The position numbers and the translations under genes were made by a program. 6,184 nt of DNA from 0-14-3-00-41-53 sp041500225 (GTDB lineage: Bacteria; Nitrospirota; Thermodesulfovibrionia; Thermodesulfovibrionales; SM23-35), in contig JBGQLV010000092.1 of the NCBI GenBank assembly GCA_041500225.1, positions 1 to 6,184 of the forward strand. Direction: 5' to 3'. Under the pieces are notes generated by a model. The model did not search any database and was not told where the DNA came from. It saw only the letters and a list, made by a program, of their open reading frames with translations. The stretch's first letter is position 1, and the number at the start of each line of letters is the position of its first letter. Below, piece by piece: positions 5,849-6,184 of the stretch.

Positions 5849-5878
5849 ATTATATCCATGTTTTATGAAAATTGACAA
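5849..5878 (-). promoter_or_regulatory. Strong sigma70-type promoter for bioW, predicted leaderless
   Basis: On the minus strand, TTGTCA (5878-5873) is followed after 18 bases by a perfect TATAAT (5854-5849). The -10 element ends nine bases before the bioW ATG (A at 5840), so a start point 6-7 bases downstream falls at 5842-5843. That leaves a leader of only two or three nucleotides. Confidence 0.7.
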
Positions 5879-5908
5879 TCCGATATTAATGAACAACGCT
5901 GTAATAAA

Positions 5909-5949
5909 CAGGATGTCCGACAATTGTCATCCTGAACTCGTTTCAGGAT
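5909..5949. repeat. Three-part palindromic repeat in the bioW upstream region
   Basis: CAGGATG (5909-5915), CATCCTG (5928-5934) and CAGGAT (5944-5949) let the middle segment pair with either side. The right pairing, ATCCTGAA (5929-5936) with TTCAGGAT (5942-5949) around a 5-base loop, is the longer. The right unit looks like a common dispersed palindrome of environmental bacterial genomes. It lies in the 172 bp gap between bioW and the divergent restriction-type gene, upstream of the predicted bioW promoter, so it should not be in the bioW message. Confidence 0.6.
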
Positions 5950-6012
5950 CTGTTGTTTTTTATGGCTTTTCAGGGCACTGAAATTGTGTTAAGATGTGTT
6001 AATTTTATTTTG

Positions 6013-6184
6013 ATGTATCAAAAAACACAAATGCCTGATATCGATTCATTCAAAGAAAAACTACTGTCATTAATCTCAAAATTCGAAAAGGACAAAACCC
6101 ACTATCTTTCAAAGGGCTATCCCGAGGCACAAGTAAGAGTGGATTTCATAAATCCCCTGTTTAAGGCGCTCGGCTGGGATATAG
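6013..6184 (+). CDS. N-terminus of a probable type IIG restriction-modification enzyme (partial)
   Basis: The first 57 codons of a gene that runs off the window; it is absent from long-frame scans because it is cut. The visible protein has an FKEKLLSLISKFEKDK helix (13-28), then YPEAQVRVDFINPLFKALGWDI (36-57). The Y-x-E-x-x-x-R-x-x-F-I-x-P-x-x-x-A-L-G-W pattern is, as I know it, the N-terminal signature of Eco57I-like fused restriction/methyltransferase enzymes. It also appears in the nuclease domain of type I HsdR-like subunits. The ATG at 6013 has no clear ribosome site. ATG at 6031 (residue 7) is an alternative. An in-frame ATG at 5962 would add 17 residues that do not resemble the family. 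It is divergent from bioW and may start a defence locus. The catalytic domains are outside the window. Confidence 0.68.
   Translation, partial: MYQKTQMPDIDSFKEKLLSLISKFEKDKTHYLSKGYPEAQVRVDFINPLFKALGWDI

Noticed and set aside
5841..5950. BirA-type biotin operator upstream of bioW
   Set aside because: I looked for paired TTGTAAC/GTTACAA-like half sites around the promoter and saw none.
5962..6012. Upstream ATG at 5962 as start of the restriction-type gene
   Set aside because: It would add 17 residues unlike the family N-terminus and begin just after the palindromic repeat. ATG at 6013 or 6031 fits the family better.

Overview
This AT-rich bacterial window carries six complete genes and the start of a seventh, with an unusually dense set of short repeats around and inside them. 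The enzymes are conserved bacterial housekeeping types. Several repeats (a GTCATTC/GGCTTGACC palindrome, an ATCCTGAA/TTCAGGAT palindrome, units ending GCCCCTAC) resemble those I associate with Nitrospirota and deltaproteobacterial-type environmental genomes. That lineage guess is an inference from style, not a demonstrated assignment.

Layout: 1-140 is one copy of a ~140 bp structured repeat, cut by the window edge. aroB (3-dehydroquinate synthase, minus strand) follows, then a second, inverted copy of the repeat at 1384-1530, then aroK (shikimate kinase, minus strand). aroK and aroB act at steps 2 and 5 of the shikimate pathway and are in aroK-then-aroB order, but the repeat sits between them. 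A good sigma70-type promoter for aroK lies in the 101 bp gap shared with the divergent mnmA. mnmA (tRNA U34 2-thiolase) is followed on the plus strand, after 38 bp, by an HD-domain phosphohydrolase gene. That pair converges on a minus-strand pair: bioW (pimeloyl-CoA synthetase, the entry step to biotin) and an overlapping YegS/DagK-type lipid kinase gene. bioW has a near-consensus promoter so close to its ATG that its mRNA should be leaderless. Divergent from bioW, running off the right edge, is the N-terminus of what looks like a type IIG (or type I R-like) restriction enzyme, so a defence locus may begin at the edge.

The most notable signals are not the genes. (1) aroB is bracketed by inverted repeat copies that match over 137 positions without gaps (10 mismatches), with a compensatory base-pair change in one stem. 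(2) Three conserved enzymes carry repeat DNA inside their reading frames: heptamer tandem repeats in bioW and the lipid kinase gene, and a palindromic element in mnmA. (3) bioW, and possibly mnmA, appear to be translated from leaderless messages. No complete new multi-gene system is visible here; the restriction-type gene at the right edge is the best lead outside the window.
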